Below are positions 25,714 through 36,899 of a stretch of DNA of 64,000 bases, in pieces. The translations under genes and the position numbers were made by a program. The stretch covers positions 126,501-190,500 of the forward strand of contig BRXU01000016.1 in the NCBI GenBank assembly GCA_030267565.1, in the 5' to 3' direction. Positions within the stretch are counted from its first letter, which is position 1. Each line of letters starts with the position of its first letter. The notes beneath the pieces were generated by a model. It did not search any database. It saw only the letters and a list, made by a program, of their open reading frames with translations, and was not told where the DNA came from. This DNA is from Pleodorina starrii (taxonomy: Eukaryota > Chlorophyta > Chlorophyceae > Chlamydomonadales > Volvocaceae).

Positions 25714-28700
25714 ATGGCCCCGAAGGATAAGAGAGGGCCGAAGAAATGTAAGTTCTGAGTAGTTAATTCCAAGCCATCCCGCTGCATTTTGCAGCAAAGC
25801 TATCGTTGACATGCACACGCAATGGATGCTGCAGTGTTGGCGATGGGCCAACTTACCGCTTTCATGAACGTCTACAAGGCCGCTTGTAAGAGTTACGGAG
25901 TCACTCCCGATAAAACTTTGTTGGAAGAGGCTGAAAAGAAGCTTCTCATTTGCAAGGCGATAGACAAGGTAGCGTACAGAGTCCTTGCGGCCTTCCGCAC
26001 GCAAAGTGAATGTCGCAGAAGGTGTATGCGCCTTGGAGTCTGAAGCACAGGCTCTGGGCACAACTGCGACCTGGGTCGTCCCCTCCAGCCGAACCACCTC
26101 AACCCGCCTGGACGACGCCCGCACCGCACAAACGCATCCACCCTTTTCCCATCACCCGACGCTGCCCTGCACCAAGCAACCAACCGGGCTGTCGCGATGT
26201 AGCGGCGCACATGCCATTACATCTCACAACGAGTGCCGCACTGCCCCAATCGCAAAACCCTTTTCCGCCCACACTGCTCCGAAACCCACCGTGAACCGAG
26301 ACCCTGCTCCACTTCACATCCCGCCCCCTCCCCCTTCAGGTGGTTCTTCGGGGGCCCCACCACAACAGCAGCTCCCTTTGTGCCGTACTGGACGCGATGG
26401 CGGGTAAGTGCGCTGCTCCACGTAGCCATTTGGTTGCTGACCCGACCTCCTGGGCACGACCCCGAAAGGGGGGGGGGTATCCACGTATAGGCCGGAGCCC
26501 GTGAACGGGGGGGGGCACAGCGCGGCGCTTCGCCTTTGGCGGCACATTTCACCCACACGCGGAGGGAGAGGAGGAGAGGGGGCCAGCGTCCGGAGGAGCC
26601 ACGCGCGAGGGGCTGCCCCCCTTTGCAGCACGGACCTCCGTGCTCCTAGAGTCCTAGAAACTCGCCAGCCGGCAGATCAGGAGCTGCCGCTGCCGCTGCG
26701 TCGAGGGCTGCCGGCGCCCATGGGCCCATAGAGGCCCAGATTGCACTGGGTCGGAGACTAGGACCGCGGGGGGAGGGGAGGGGAGAGGGGGCGGCATGGA
26801 AAGCAGTCCAAAGAAGCTGGCGGACTGGCGGACTGGCGGTCAGACTGGGGCTGGGGCTGGGGCTGGGGCGTAATGACACCGCAGCGACGTGGGCGACGCG
26901 GGCGACCGAGGAATCACTTCAGCGCGGTTTCGTGTCGTGTCGCAACTGCTGCTGGGGCCTTCCCCAACTGCTCCGTTTGCAGGATACGCGCCTATTCGGA
27001 ACCTGGTTTGCTGGGGCTGCAACATCGGAGATGAGGTGGGTCGGCGCGGGGGGGTGGGGGGCGGGCGCTGGCTTGGTGGGACCGGGGGCCGCGCCGGGGG
27101 CGGTGCACGGCAAGGGGGCTGCCTTAGGGGCCGCCGGGATGACGCATTTTTAATAGTTAAAAGATGGAGGACCGCTGCGAGGAAACCGAAGTCCGACCCG
27201 GGACTCTTGGCCGTGGTACAACGTACGGCATGGTACGGCATGGCACGCAGGGCCTGCACGTGCTGTCCCAGCTGGTCCGCGCCGCGGCTCACAGGACGTG
27301 GATCGGCTCCAAGCCGCGGATGATCCAGGTCATCAGCGACGGCGCACACCTCCCGGCGGAGAGATGGTGGGTGGCTGGCTTGGCTGGCTGGGTGGCTGGC
27401 TTGGCTGGCTGGGTGGGGTGCCAGGGTTGCCCGCCTGCCTGGTTGCCTGCCCGGCTGCGTTCCCGCCTGGGCGTCTACCGGTACCTCGGGTGGCTGCTTG
27501 GCAGCCCAGCTACCCGCCTGCCTGTTCCTTCCTACTGCCCGACTGGACTGGATGCCGGGCCGCCTGCCCACAGCAGGGAGGGGGATGCAGCTCCCAGCTC
27601 CCTAACCCACGCCGCGCTTCCGCTTCCGCTTCCGCTTCCGCTCCTCCCCCTGCACGGCTCAGGCCGGAGCGCTATCTGGACCTGGTGAACGGCTCTGGCG
27701 GCATGGTGACCCGTGGGTCGGGCTTCCAGCTGCCCAGTCTGGTGGTGGGTCGCACCCAGGATATCACCATGGAGACCATTCGGCTGCAGAGGGACCCGGC
27801 GGGAGAGGCAGGTGGGGGCGGGAGGGAGGCAGGTGGGGGCGGGAGGGAGGGAGGGAGGGAGGGAGGGAGGGAGGGAGGGAGGGAGGGAGGGAGGGAGGGA
27901 GGGAGGCAGGGAGGGAGGGAGGGAGGGAGGGAGGCAGGTGGGGGCGGGAGGGAGGCAGGAGGGAGGCAGGTGGGGGCGGGAGGGAGGCAGGTGGGGGCGG
28001 GAGAGGCAGGGGGGGGCGGCAGGGAGGCAGGGCGGGAGGGAGGGAGGGAGGGAGGGAGGGAGGGAGGGAGGGAGGGAGGGAGGGGGAGGCAGGTGGGGGG
28101 TGGAGGTAAAGAAAGCAGTCCGAAAAAGCAGACTGGCAGACGGAGGGGAGGGGAGGGGTAACAATCTGACAAAACGGCGGATCGGAGTTAAGGAGGCGAG
28201 GGGTGACGTTGGCGCGATGGGAACCCAGAGGTACAAGTTGGGCTCAACAGGCCTGGTACGGAGTGGGGCGGCGCCAGGTGGGGGAGTCAACGGGAGGTGG
28301 GGCAGTCCGAAGCAGGCAGTCAAGCGGGACTCGGGGGAGACGTGCGATTTTGGTTTGGGGGGATTGAGGCAACCCAATACTCACCAAAAACGCCCCCCCG
28401 CGCGGCGCCGCACCTGCCTGGTCGCAGCCTCCCTGGACATCGTCTCCCTGGAGCGACAACTGTCGAATCTCATGGCCTCAACGTCGAATAGTACGACAAC
28501 GGAGCTGTACAGCCAAATCGAAAAGGCGCGCGCCGCCGCGGCTGGCGCCGCCGGCGGCGGCGCCGGCTCGTCCCGGACGGTTCACCCCGCCGACGGGCGG
28601 CCGCTGTTGCGGCCCGCGAAGCCACAGGTACGAGCGTACGACACGGCATATGCCGTATTGGATCACTGCGCGTTGGCTTCTGCAACTCGTCACAGCGCCT

Positions 28701-31025
28701 CGCCTCGCCTCGCTAGGTTCCCAGGGGTCAGAGCGCGTCGCTCCTTGCCTGAAACCCTTGATGTATCCACTACTCGTGACCAGATTCCGGTCCCGTCTTT
28801 ATTCTGCGCACTTCTAGCTGTACGGCAATTTGTATATTACCGGTAATTCGTCCAACGGTCAACTACCGCAGGCCTTCAGCAGTGAGGTGCTCCGGCAGTT
28901 CTCGTTGGCGCTGGGGACTCAGGGACACATGATCGTGGTGGGTGGGGGGGGTCGGGTGGGGGGGTGGGGTCGGGTGTGTGTGTGTTTTGCGTGTGCGCGC
29001 GGGTTCGTATGTGTGTTTTTGCGTATATGCGTTTGTGTGTGCGTGTGTGTGGGTATTGGGGGGCCGGGCCTTCCGATACGTGCACCTGACCAACACAGGA
29101 CCAGACGGGTTGGGGTTGGGGTTGGGGTTGGGGTTGGGGTTGGGGTTGGGGTTGGGGTTGGGGTTGGGGTTGGGGTTGGGGTTGGGGTTGGGCGACAGCC
29201 CCAATCGAGTGCTGTTCCCCGAGTGAGTCCCCCCACGTCCCCGAGGGGAGACACGCTCCCCGCCCGCAAGCCGCAGCCCCATATACCTCGGGCCCCTCAG
29301 GCCGTCTGCCTGAACCCCGCCTCCACCCACCCACCCACCCGGCCCCGCCTGCTACGCCCCGCGCGCCCGGGGATCCTAATCTGGATCCCGTTGCCGTACT
29401 GCAGATCCTTGCCCTCGACCACAACCAGTTGGGTGATCTGGGGGCGAAGCTGCTGGCTGCCGGGATCAAGCGGTGAGAGGGCGGAGGGAGGGGAGAGGGG
29501 GGAGGGCGGAGGGCGGAGGGAGGGAGGGGGGAGGGAAGGGGGGGAGGAGCTCCACATACCGGTGGGTTTGTGTGCGTGTTTGTGTTGGGGGGGAGGGTAT
29601 CGCGTCCCCCCCCCATACCCCTATACGTGAATAACCCCTTCGCGCTCCTCCCTCCCTGCCCCGTCCGAGTAACATTCCGCCTCTCTCCGCTCCCCAACTC
29701 CCCCTCTGTCAGCTGCAAGCCGCTGCAGCAGTTGTCGCTCTCGCACTGCGGCATAGGGCCCGAGGGAGCAACCGCCCTGGCGGCCGCATTCCGGCCCGAT
29801 CCCAACGCACTGCTGGCGGATCTACAACCCAAGTGAGTGAAAGGGAGGGGGAGTTGGGCGAGTGAGGGGGGGGTGAGGGCGCTCCGGTAGTGGTGTGGGA
29901 GCCTTACGGAAGACGGGGGTTGGGGAATGTTTTGGGGGGAAGAGGGGGAAGCGGGTGGCGGGTGACACACAGCACGAGGGGTGGGGGCGGGACCGGGCCC
30001 CCCGCGAGACCAGACTTCCTCATTCCCCCTCACCCCTCCTCTCACTCACCTCTCATTCACCTCCCCCCCCCCCCGCCTCGTCCACACACAGGCTCAAGGT
30101 CCTCAATCTGGGCCACAACCCGCTGTGTGCCCCCGGGCTGGCGGCACTGGCGGGCTCACTGATACACATGGTGTCTCTCAAGGTGCGCCGTACTGCCGTA
30201 CTGTCGTACTGCCGTAGTACGACCGTATTACACGGGGCGGGGGCCGCCGGCACGGAAGCGAAGCGGCGCCGCTCCGGGCGGGTTCGGATTCTCACATCCT
30301 TAGGTATTGGGTCCCCACGCGTGCGCACTCTGTTTCGGAGTCTCCTGTCCATTCGCGTGTCCGTCATTCACGTCCTCGCCCCCACGGCCCCTCCTACACA
30401 CATACACACGCACATACACACACACACACACTCATGCGGCGCCTGCGGACTCAGGTGCTGCTGTTGGCTGATGTGGATGTGGTTTCGGAGGCTGCGGATC
30501 TGGAGGCGCTCTCTGCCCTGGCTGACTGCCTGGCAGCCAACACCAACATCGACCAGGTCGACATTGACGGCAACCACATCGGTGGGTGGGTCGGTACGTG
30601 GGTCGGTTGGACAAAGAGAGAGAGCGAGAGGGAGGGAGGGAGGGAGAGAGAGAGAGAGATGAGGGAGTGCGACAGCGGGTGGCAGGGTGATGGGGTTGGA
30701 CGGATTAAAAGTGTAGGCAGCGGAACATGCTGCGTTCCCACCGCCCCGCCCCCCCCCCCCCGCCCCGCCCCGCCCCCCCGCACGAACATGGACGCCGACG
30801 CCGACACGGACACGAACACGGACACGGATACGGACACGGACAGGCGACTCGGGCGCCAAGGCGCTGCTCCCCTTCCTCCGGGAGCAGAAGCACATCCGCA
30901 AGTTCCGACTCACGCCGCGGCTGAGTCGTGAGACCCTGGCGGCGGTGAACGAGGCGGTGCGGGCCAACCTGCCCAAGCGCAAGAAGGCGGCGCGCAAGAA
31001 GAAGCCCGCGGCCAAGAAATTCTGA
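25714..31025 (+). CDS. Leucine-rich-repeat (RNI-like) protein with lysine-rich tail
   Basis: Thirteen exons close in phase to 485 residues: 25714-25747, 25835-25968, 26340-26403, 26983-27035, 27251-27366, 27663-27811, 28428-28627, 28818-28937, 29405-29472, 29713-29832, 30092-30182, 30455-30581 and 30844-31025. The start is MAPKDKRGPKK, with a GTAAGT donor after 11 codons. Ribonuclease-inhibitor-type LRRs follow: PIRNLVCWGCNIGDEGLHVL, ALDHNQLGDLGAKLLAAGI, LQQLSLSHCGIGPEGATAL, LKVLNLGHNPLCAPGLAAL and IDQVDIDGNHIGDSGAKAL. A region near residues 185-250 (LERQLSNLMASTSNSTTTEL) lacks LRR character and interrupts the array. The tail KRKKAARKKKPAAKKF resembles histone H1 tails or a nuclear/microtubule-binding basic tail. 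Such LRR proteins are usually protein-interaction scaffolds, and several in Chlamydomonas are flagellar. The cellular role here is not shown by the sequence. Confidence 0.85.
27812..28094 (+). repeat. GGGA/GGAGGCAGGTGG purine repeat in an LRR-gene intron
   Basis: About 280 bp of (GGGA)n broken by GGCAGGTGGGGGCGG units, directly after the exon ending at 27811. It is purine-only on the coding strand over long runs and so is a candidate for triplex or quadruplex structure. Confidence 0.9.
29108..29192 (+). repeat. Interstitial TTGGGG hexamer array
   Basis: About 13-14 uninterrupted TTGGGG units inside the LRR-gene intron 28938-29404. The unit equals the ciliate telomere repeat, not the TTTTAGGG or TTTAGGG types known from Chlamydomonas and relatives. 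Confidence 0.95.
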
Positions 31026-31260
31026 AGAGGAGGAGGGAGGGGGCGAGGAGGGGGAGGGGGCGAGGAGGGGGAGGGGGCGAGGAGGAGGGAGGGGGCGAGG
31101 AGGAGGGAGGGGGCAAGGAGGGGGAGGGGGCGAGGAGGAGGGAGGGGGCGAGGAGGGGGAGGGGGCGAGGAGGAGGGAGGGGGCGAGGAGGAGGACAAGG
31201 GGCTGGATGAGGGTGGAGCGATGAGAAGGGGCTGGAGGAGGAAAAGGGGGCTGGAGGAGC
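31026..31260 (+). repeat. GAGGAGGGAGGGGGC minisatellite in the LRR-gene 3' region
   Basis: Starts right after the stop codon. It consists of imperfect 14-16 base purine-rich units with G-runs and probably lies in the 3' UTR. Confidence 0.85.
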
Positions 31261-32531
31261 GAGGGGGAGGGGCGCGGAGGACGAGAGGCCCGCTTCAAGC
31301 ATCGCTGGTTTCCATTGCTCCAGACCGCCCCTACTGGAAAGCAACGGTGAAGAACCGGCGGCAAACAGCGGTCAAAGGAAGGAACAGCGGTCAAGGAAGT
31401 CCGTGCTGTGCGGTCGGGCGGGCGAGGCGCGAAGCGGAGCCCGGTGGAGCTGGGTGGGGTGGGGTGGGGTGGGAGCTTGAGCCGCTGAAACACGGGCCAA
31501 CAAGAGGGGATAGGATGCGAGAGTTACAATGAGGGACCACTAGATAGGGTCCTGCGCTGGCGCATTCTGAGTCAACTCAGAACCTCACGGGCCTGCCGAC
31601 TGCAGACCAGCACCCTCCCTCGTGTCCGCTCATCATTGAGGGAGGGTTGGTCCCATGGGGAAAGTGATGCAGGTGCCGTTGGGAATACGGTAAGAGCGCA
31701 ATCGAGCAGCGGAATGAGCTGGGATCCGGCAGGCCAGGATGCTGAGCTGAGCTGAGCTGAGCTTGGAGGGGGGAGAGGTGGCTGCAGTAGGCTTTGCGTA
31801 TGGAGCGGGCGGCAACAGCGCCCCGCCGAGTTTGCAAACACAGGTTGAGAAATGGTCAGCCCAAAAACGGTGCATTCGATAAGAGGCGTAACGTAAAGCT
31901 TCTGCATCGTTGCTGTCGTTAGGTGCGCCCAATCGCAGGCGTGGGCGGATGCGATCGGGCCTCCGGAGTGGGGAGTGCAGAGGGGTGCGTGGGGGAGGGT
32001 TTGCGGGGAGGTGGCGGGGGGCGGGCTCTCCTTTCGTATGCGGACCAATGGCCTGAGAGTACCGGTACGCGCACGCCAACGGGCTAGGGGGAGGACGAGA
32101 GGGGAGGGGGGCTTTGAAGGATTGACCCGCTTGCGACGTATGTTCGTTTGAACACTTTGGGACCCATACCGGTTTCGGTTGGTGTGCGCACGTGCGCACC
32201 GGCCCACTGAGGTGTTTTCCTTGACGGGTCGTCGGCAAGTGCTGCAAGTAAATGACCGGCGAATCTGCAATCTCTTGCCGCACGCGAAATGGCAAATAGT
32301 ATAACTATACAAGCAATAACAGCAGAGTTTGCGAGAGGGGCGAAAGCACGCCTCCCCTGGACCGGAACTGCCCCAAATTACGTACACTCGCCAAACTTTT
32401 GCACGCTCGCAAGCTCCATCAGTATAGTTCTCATACACGCGGCAGTTCTCTGGTCTTCAGGGTCTGATTAGGCTTGCTTGTGTCCGGACGGTACATCCCT
32501 ACGCTAAGTTTCGGCAAGGCTAGCGCCCAGG
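31261..32531. other. Intergenic stretch upstream of COX2A
   Basis: No supported gene. A (GCTGA)n run lies at about 31740-31764. A 288-codon minus-strand ORF (31572-32438) lacks any recognisable motif and is treated as chance. The COX2A promoter and 5' UTR should lie near the right end. Confidence 0.5.
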
Positions 32532-35500
32532 ATGCTGCGTCAGTCCGGCCTCGCGGCCAACCGTCTGCTCTGCGGCAGCGGTCTGGTGCAGGTGCGAGAC
32601 AAACGGCAGGCGGCGAGTATCGTTTAGTGTCGGGACAAAGGGCTTGACCCCGCGCATCGACTTGGCGCAGAGCTGCAACAACCAGGGCGCGGGAAACAGC
32701 AAGCTGCTATGGAATGCCATGCTCTTTTCTTCGAAGGCGGAGGGCGCGGCAGCCCAGGTATATAATTGGGGGCGACACAACGGTTCCGGCGTACTGATGG
32801 TGCATCGGTTTATTGACATTGCGGCCCGCTCATCGCGGCTCGGTTTTCTGCTCGCAGCAAATTGCGGCTACCGAGGGCGTTGCGCAGGTGCGGGGCTGGG
32901 TTGCGGGGCCAGGGTGGCGCCCTTGATGGGAACCATTCTCGTGCAAGCATGACACGCAGTTGACATTTCCGGTCTGAACTGGTATATGAGCGCAGACCGT
33001 TCCTCAGTACTCCAGCGAGGCTGTGGCTGCGCTGGCTGCTAAGCGGAAGGGCCTGATTGGCAGTAAGTCGGAAATTGGAAGCAAGGAAAGCTAATTGCTG
33101 TGGCAACTCCGGGCGATACATGGAGTTTATTTACCCGCAGGCGGCATCAGCCTGAAGCCCAGCAAGCCGTTCAGCGTTCGCGGCCTGGCGACCAGCAGCC
33201 CCGCTGCGGGCGCTGCCGCGGCCGCGCCAGCGGCTGCTGCCCAGCCGGCGGACAAGTACGCGGGCCTGAAGAAGATGCTGAAGGTGGGTGGGGGGGACCT
33301 CGTATACACCGTCGCCGGGCGGTCCGGGGCCGGGGGGGCAAACTTGGCGGTTCACGGGCGAGCACCGTGGGAGTGCACAGTGTTTTCATGAGGCCCAATA
33401 ATCCCCCCGTCCTGACTAGCCGAGCCGCCCGCCGCCGTCGTGGCTGTCGCGAGCTCCCTTCCCCCGTTCCCCGAGCACTTTTTCCGCAGGCCACTGATTC
33501 CTTCCCCTGCGATCTAAATCTTAAATCACCCCCTCCCTCCCCTCCTCGCCCTTCAGCTGGCGGCCGCCATGGCTGCGGCGCTTGGCCTGACCGCCACCAC
33601 CGCGGCTGCCGACTCGCCCGATTACTGGCAGCTGGGCTTCCAGGACACCGCCACCAGCACGGCTCAGGTGCGCAGTGGTGCGGCTGCCCGGCCCTGCGCC
33701 GGGGTGCCCCCTCAGGGACGGACACGAGGAGAGACGTGTAAGCACATGACGCAGCGGCGGCGGAGGGAGAGACGCGGGGACCCCCGCACGTAAGAGTAGA
33801 AAGTTTCTGTGCGGAAAGGGAGTGCGGCTTCGGTGGGGTACTCGGTTCCCTGAGTCCCCGCAGTCCTCTTTTGCGGTGGACGGCAGTCTGTCTGCGGTGG
33901 ACGGCGACGACGGCGAAGACTCGCGGAGGGTTGGGTCAACAACTGGCACCGCGGGACGACGCACCGACGCGCCTAGTCGCGTAACTGAGGCGCCGCTCCA
34001 GCACTGCTGCGGTCGTCTCGTTCTCGTGTTGTTCTTCTTGGGTTTCTTTCAGCGCTGCTGCCCTCGGCAAGGGTCGGGGACGAGCGCTTCCCCTAAGCCT
34101 TCCCAACCTGGTGCCGCCCAACTTGACCAGCCATGAAGTCGAAATGTGACTGGTGTGCTCCCGCCCCGACTGCTCTCCCGCCAAATTACCCACCCTGTGC
34201 TGATGCATGTCTGTGCTCGCACCTGCTGACATGGCGCAGGCCATGGTGGATCTGCACCACGATATTACCTTCTTCCTGATCACCGTTGTCACCGTGGTCT
34301 TGTACTTGATGTTCCAGGTGGGTGTTGTGGGATTCGATCTGGGGTTTGGTGGGTTGCAATGGGCCGCGTGGCGGGTGGATCGACAGGTAGAGAATGGCCT
34401 AGAAAGCGCAAGGCAGGCAGTGGGGAGGGGGACCTGGAGAGGAAGGGACGGGTCGCGGAGCAGCGGGCCGGGACCCCGGGGGGCGCTCCACCCCAGCACG
34501 GCGCCGCAGTCTAGCAGCGGGGGGGGGGAGCTGTCAGATGATGTGTCTGGCCGTGTACTGCGCCTTACGGACGCGGGCTCCAGGTCCCAACGGCTCCAGG
34601 GACGGGCTCCAGGTCCCAACGGCTCCAGAGACGGCAGCATGGTCTGGCCTACTCCGCTGGTGCAGAAACCGCGAGGGCGACCACTGCGCGCCCTTTGGCC
34701 CATCGGCGTTCCGGCTCTGAATGGGCCTAGGAGCCCAGCCCAGGACCGCAGCCTGAGCCGACCGCCGCTAGGGGCAGCCGTGCGAGGTCCGACTGGGGCA
34801 GCTGCTCCCGGTTACCGGCTCGTGTGCACTGTGGTTGGTTAGTGATGGTGCTTGCTCTCACCGACGCCGACCAGCCGCGAGGGCCTGGTTCTGGAGGGAA
34901 GCAAGTGGTGGTGGGGGGGGCCGGGCCCTCGTGATGGTGGTGGTTGGAGGGCGGCCGATGCTTTTGTGGCAGTCTGTCCCCTTGAGCCTGAAGGCGAGGT
35001 TCCAGACGTGATCGTGGGGAAAGGGCCAGGGCTGGGGGGTATTTTTGCCATCACGGTTCGGTCTTGAACCTTACCTGGCCCTGGCTTCGCTGAGACGCTG
35101 TCAAAGCTCTTTGCGTGTCGTGCCCGACTGACCTCGCCGTGTTTCTCCCGATGCTCGTCCTCGTCGTTGTTCCCTCCCCTGTGCAGATTGTGACCAAGTT
35201 CCACTACTCGCGGGTGCTCAAGCCCGAGAAGCTGACGCACCACACCACCCTGGAGGTGATCTGGACCATCATCCCCACCCTGGTCGTCGTCTTGATCGCC
35301 ATCCCCTCGCTGACGCTCATCTACTCGCTCGACCAGCATACCGAGCGGCCAGGTGCGGCCCCGCGCGCGTATGTGCTTGTGTGTGCGTGTTGAAGGGGCG
35401 GAAGGGGAGATGTTGGGGGCGCCGAGGTGGTGGACCCACGACGAAGCGTCTTTCGCTCCATGACACACACACGCGGGGGTGAGAGCACGGCCATCAACGC

Positions 35501-35822
35501 ATTACACTCCACGTGCTCAGCTGACACCAAACTTGAAGATGGACGATGTCAAGTTTGGTGTCAGCTGAGCACGTGGAGGGTAATGCGTTGATGGCCGTGC
35601 TCTCGCCCGCCATTCGCTTGCGCCTCGTGTTGTTTTTTGCTGGCCGCCTCGCGGTTCCCGCACATGCCCACACCCACGCTTGCACGCATGCCTGCAGGCC
35701 TGACCGTCAAGATCATTGGCCGCCAGTGGTACTGGAGCTATGAGATGCACGACCACCTGCAGCACAAGCTGCTGGATCCCGACCGGCTGGTGGGCATTGC
35801 CGAGAAGGCCTTCGACAAGTGA
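32532..35822 (+). CDS. COX2A: Cytochrome c oxidase subunit 2a, nuclear-encoded
   Basis: Seven exons (32532-32591, 33008-33062, 33141-33283, 33557-33667, 34240-34317, 35187-35352, 35698-35822) close in phase to 245 residues. The first roughly 100 residues are Ala/Arg/Ser-rich (MLRQSGLAANRLLCGSG, FSVRGLATSSPAAG) and read as a long mitochondrial presequence. The mature part starts near DSPDYWQLGFQD. It has the two TM helices of COX2 (HHDITFFLITVVTVVLYLMF and IWTIIPTLVVVLIAIPSLTL) and the conserved GRQWYWSYE. It stops shortly after that, before the CuA-binding half. This is the known split: in chlorophycean algae a separate nuclear gene, COX2B, supplies the CuA domain, and both products assemble in the mitochondrial inner membrane. 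A TGTAA at 36296 is a possible polyadenylation signal. Confidence 0.95.
35481..35604 (+). repeat. Long near-perfect hairpin in the last COX2A intron
   Basis: Arms 35481-35536 and 35549-35604 are 56 bases each and pair with a single mismatch (near 35515/35580), around a 12-base loop. The hairpin lies on the transcribed strand of the intron 35353-35697. It could be a small-RNA precursor or a fresh inverted duplication. Confidence 0.95.
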
Positions 35823-36899
35823 GGGCGGAGAAGCGGAGCGCTGAGGCGGCAGCGGCCGCGACAGCAGCGGCGGGAACGGCAGCGGACGCGGAGGCGCGCG
35901 GTAGCAGCATAGGATTTGGAAGCCATGGCGGCCTCGTTCAGCAACAGCAGCAACAGCTCCAGTCGGCCTAGTCGGCTTATGGCGGCTGTGTGATGGATTA
36001 ATGGAATGGTGTTGTGACGCGGACATGAGGAGGGCGCGATGCTGGGAGCAGCAGGCTTCGGGAGGTGGCGTGGGCCGCCTTTCGCCTGTGCATGTTTGCG
36101 GCTGGGGCTTTGCTCAGCTGCTGGCTCAGTTTGTTGCGCGCGCTTTGTTGCGCCGCTGCGACGGCAACGCTCTTGGCGTGCCCGGTCAGCGGGCGGGGGC
36201 GTGGTGTCGGTTCATCGGCAAGCTTGGATATCAGCTCGCCGGGCTTAACAACGTGGTACAGGCAGGGGCTTTTCCTGAGCTCGAGCGACGGGAGGTGTAA
36301 CAAGTACGCTTTGGTGGGCCGACATGTGTACTGTTTAGTAGTGGGTTTGGGAGCAGATGGATGCGGGATGGTTGGGGCCGTGTTGCCAGCATGGCACCGT
36401 CCGTAACTTGTTGACAGGGAGTTTAAATTTTGTGTATTTGGAACTTTGGTATATGTTTGGTATGTGTAATGCCAAAAATGTAAGTCAGTTGATGTCGCTC
36501 GTCCTATCGTAGAATCCCGTGATCACAATTCCCGCCGCATGCGCAAATCGCGCTGCGTTCACATGGACACATGGACAGTCGTATACCTAGAACGCACACT
36601 TTGGAAGGAATGCGCCCATCACGTCGTCACTTCAGCCTGCGCTGGCATATGAAGCACTGGTGTACCGGTGCCGGACTTCAAAACAAAAACGGTCAGAAAA
36701 TATCTCAACTCTACCGCCGTCCAAGCCGCCAGTCGGCAACTCCCGTTCAAATTAAAGAGTTAGATGCCCATGGGCTAGGGCACTTGACGATGCCCCTTAC
36801 CTGACACTGTTCGTAGCAAATCGCTAAAAACCAGCGCTGTCAACAACCGCTTGCTGTCAGCTGTGCGTTCCAGGGACGTTTAAGCTTCCTTGGTACAAA
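35823..36899. other. COX2A 3' region and spacer
   Basis: Contains TGTAA motifs (36296, about 36462, about 36479) that suit COX2A polyadenylation. From about 36420 the sequence becomes less GC-rich. I see no gene. Confidence 0.5.

Noticed and set aside
31572..32438. 288-codon minus-strand ORF upstream of COX2A
   Set aside because: No recognisable motif, no exon structure and no homology I can name; probably chance.
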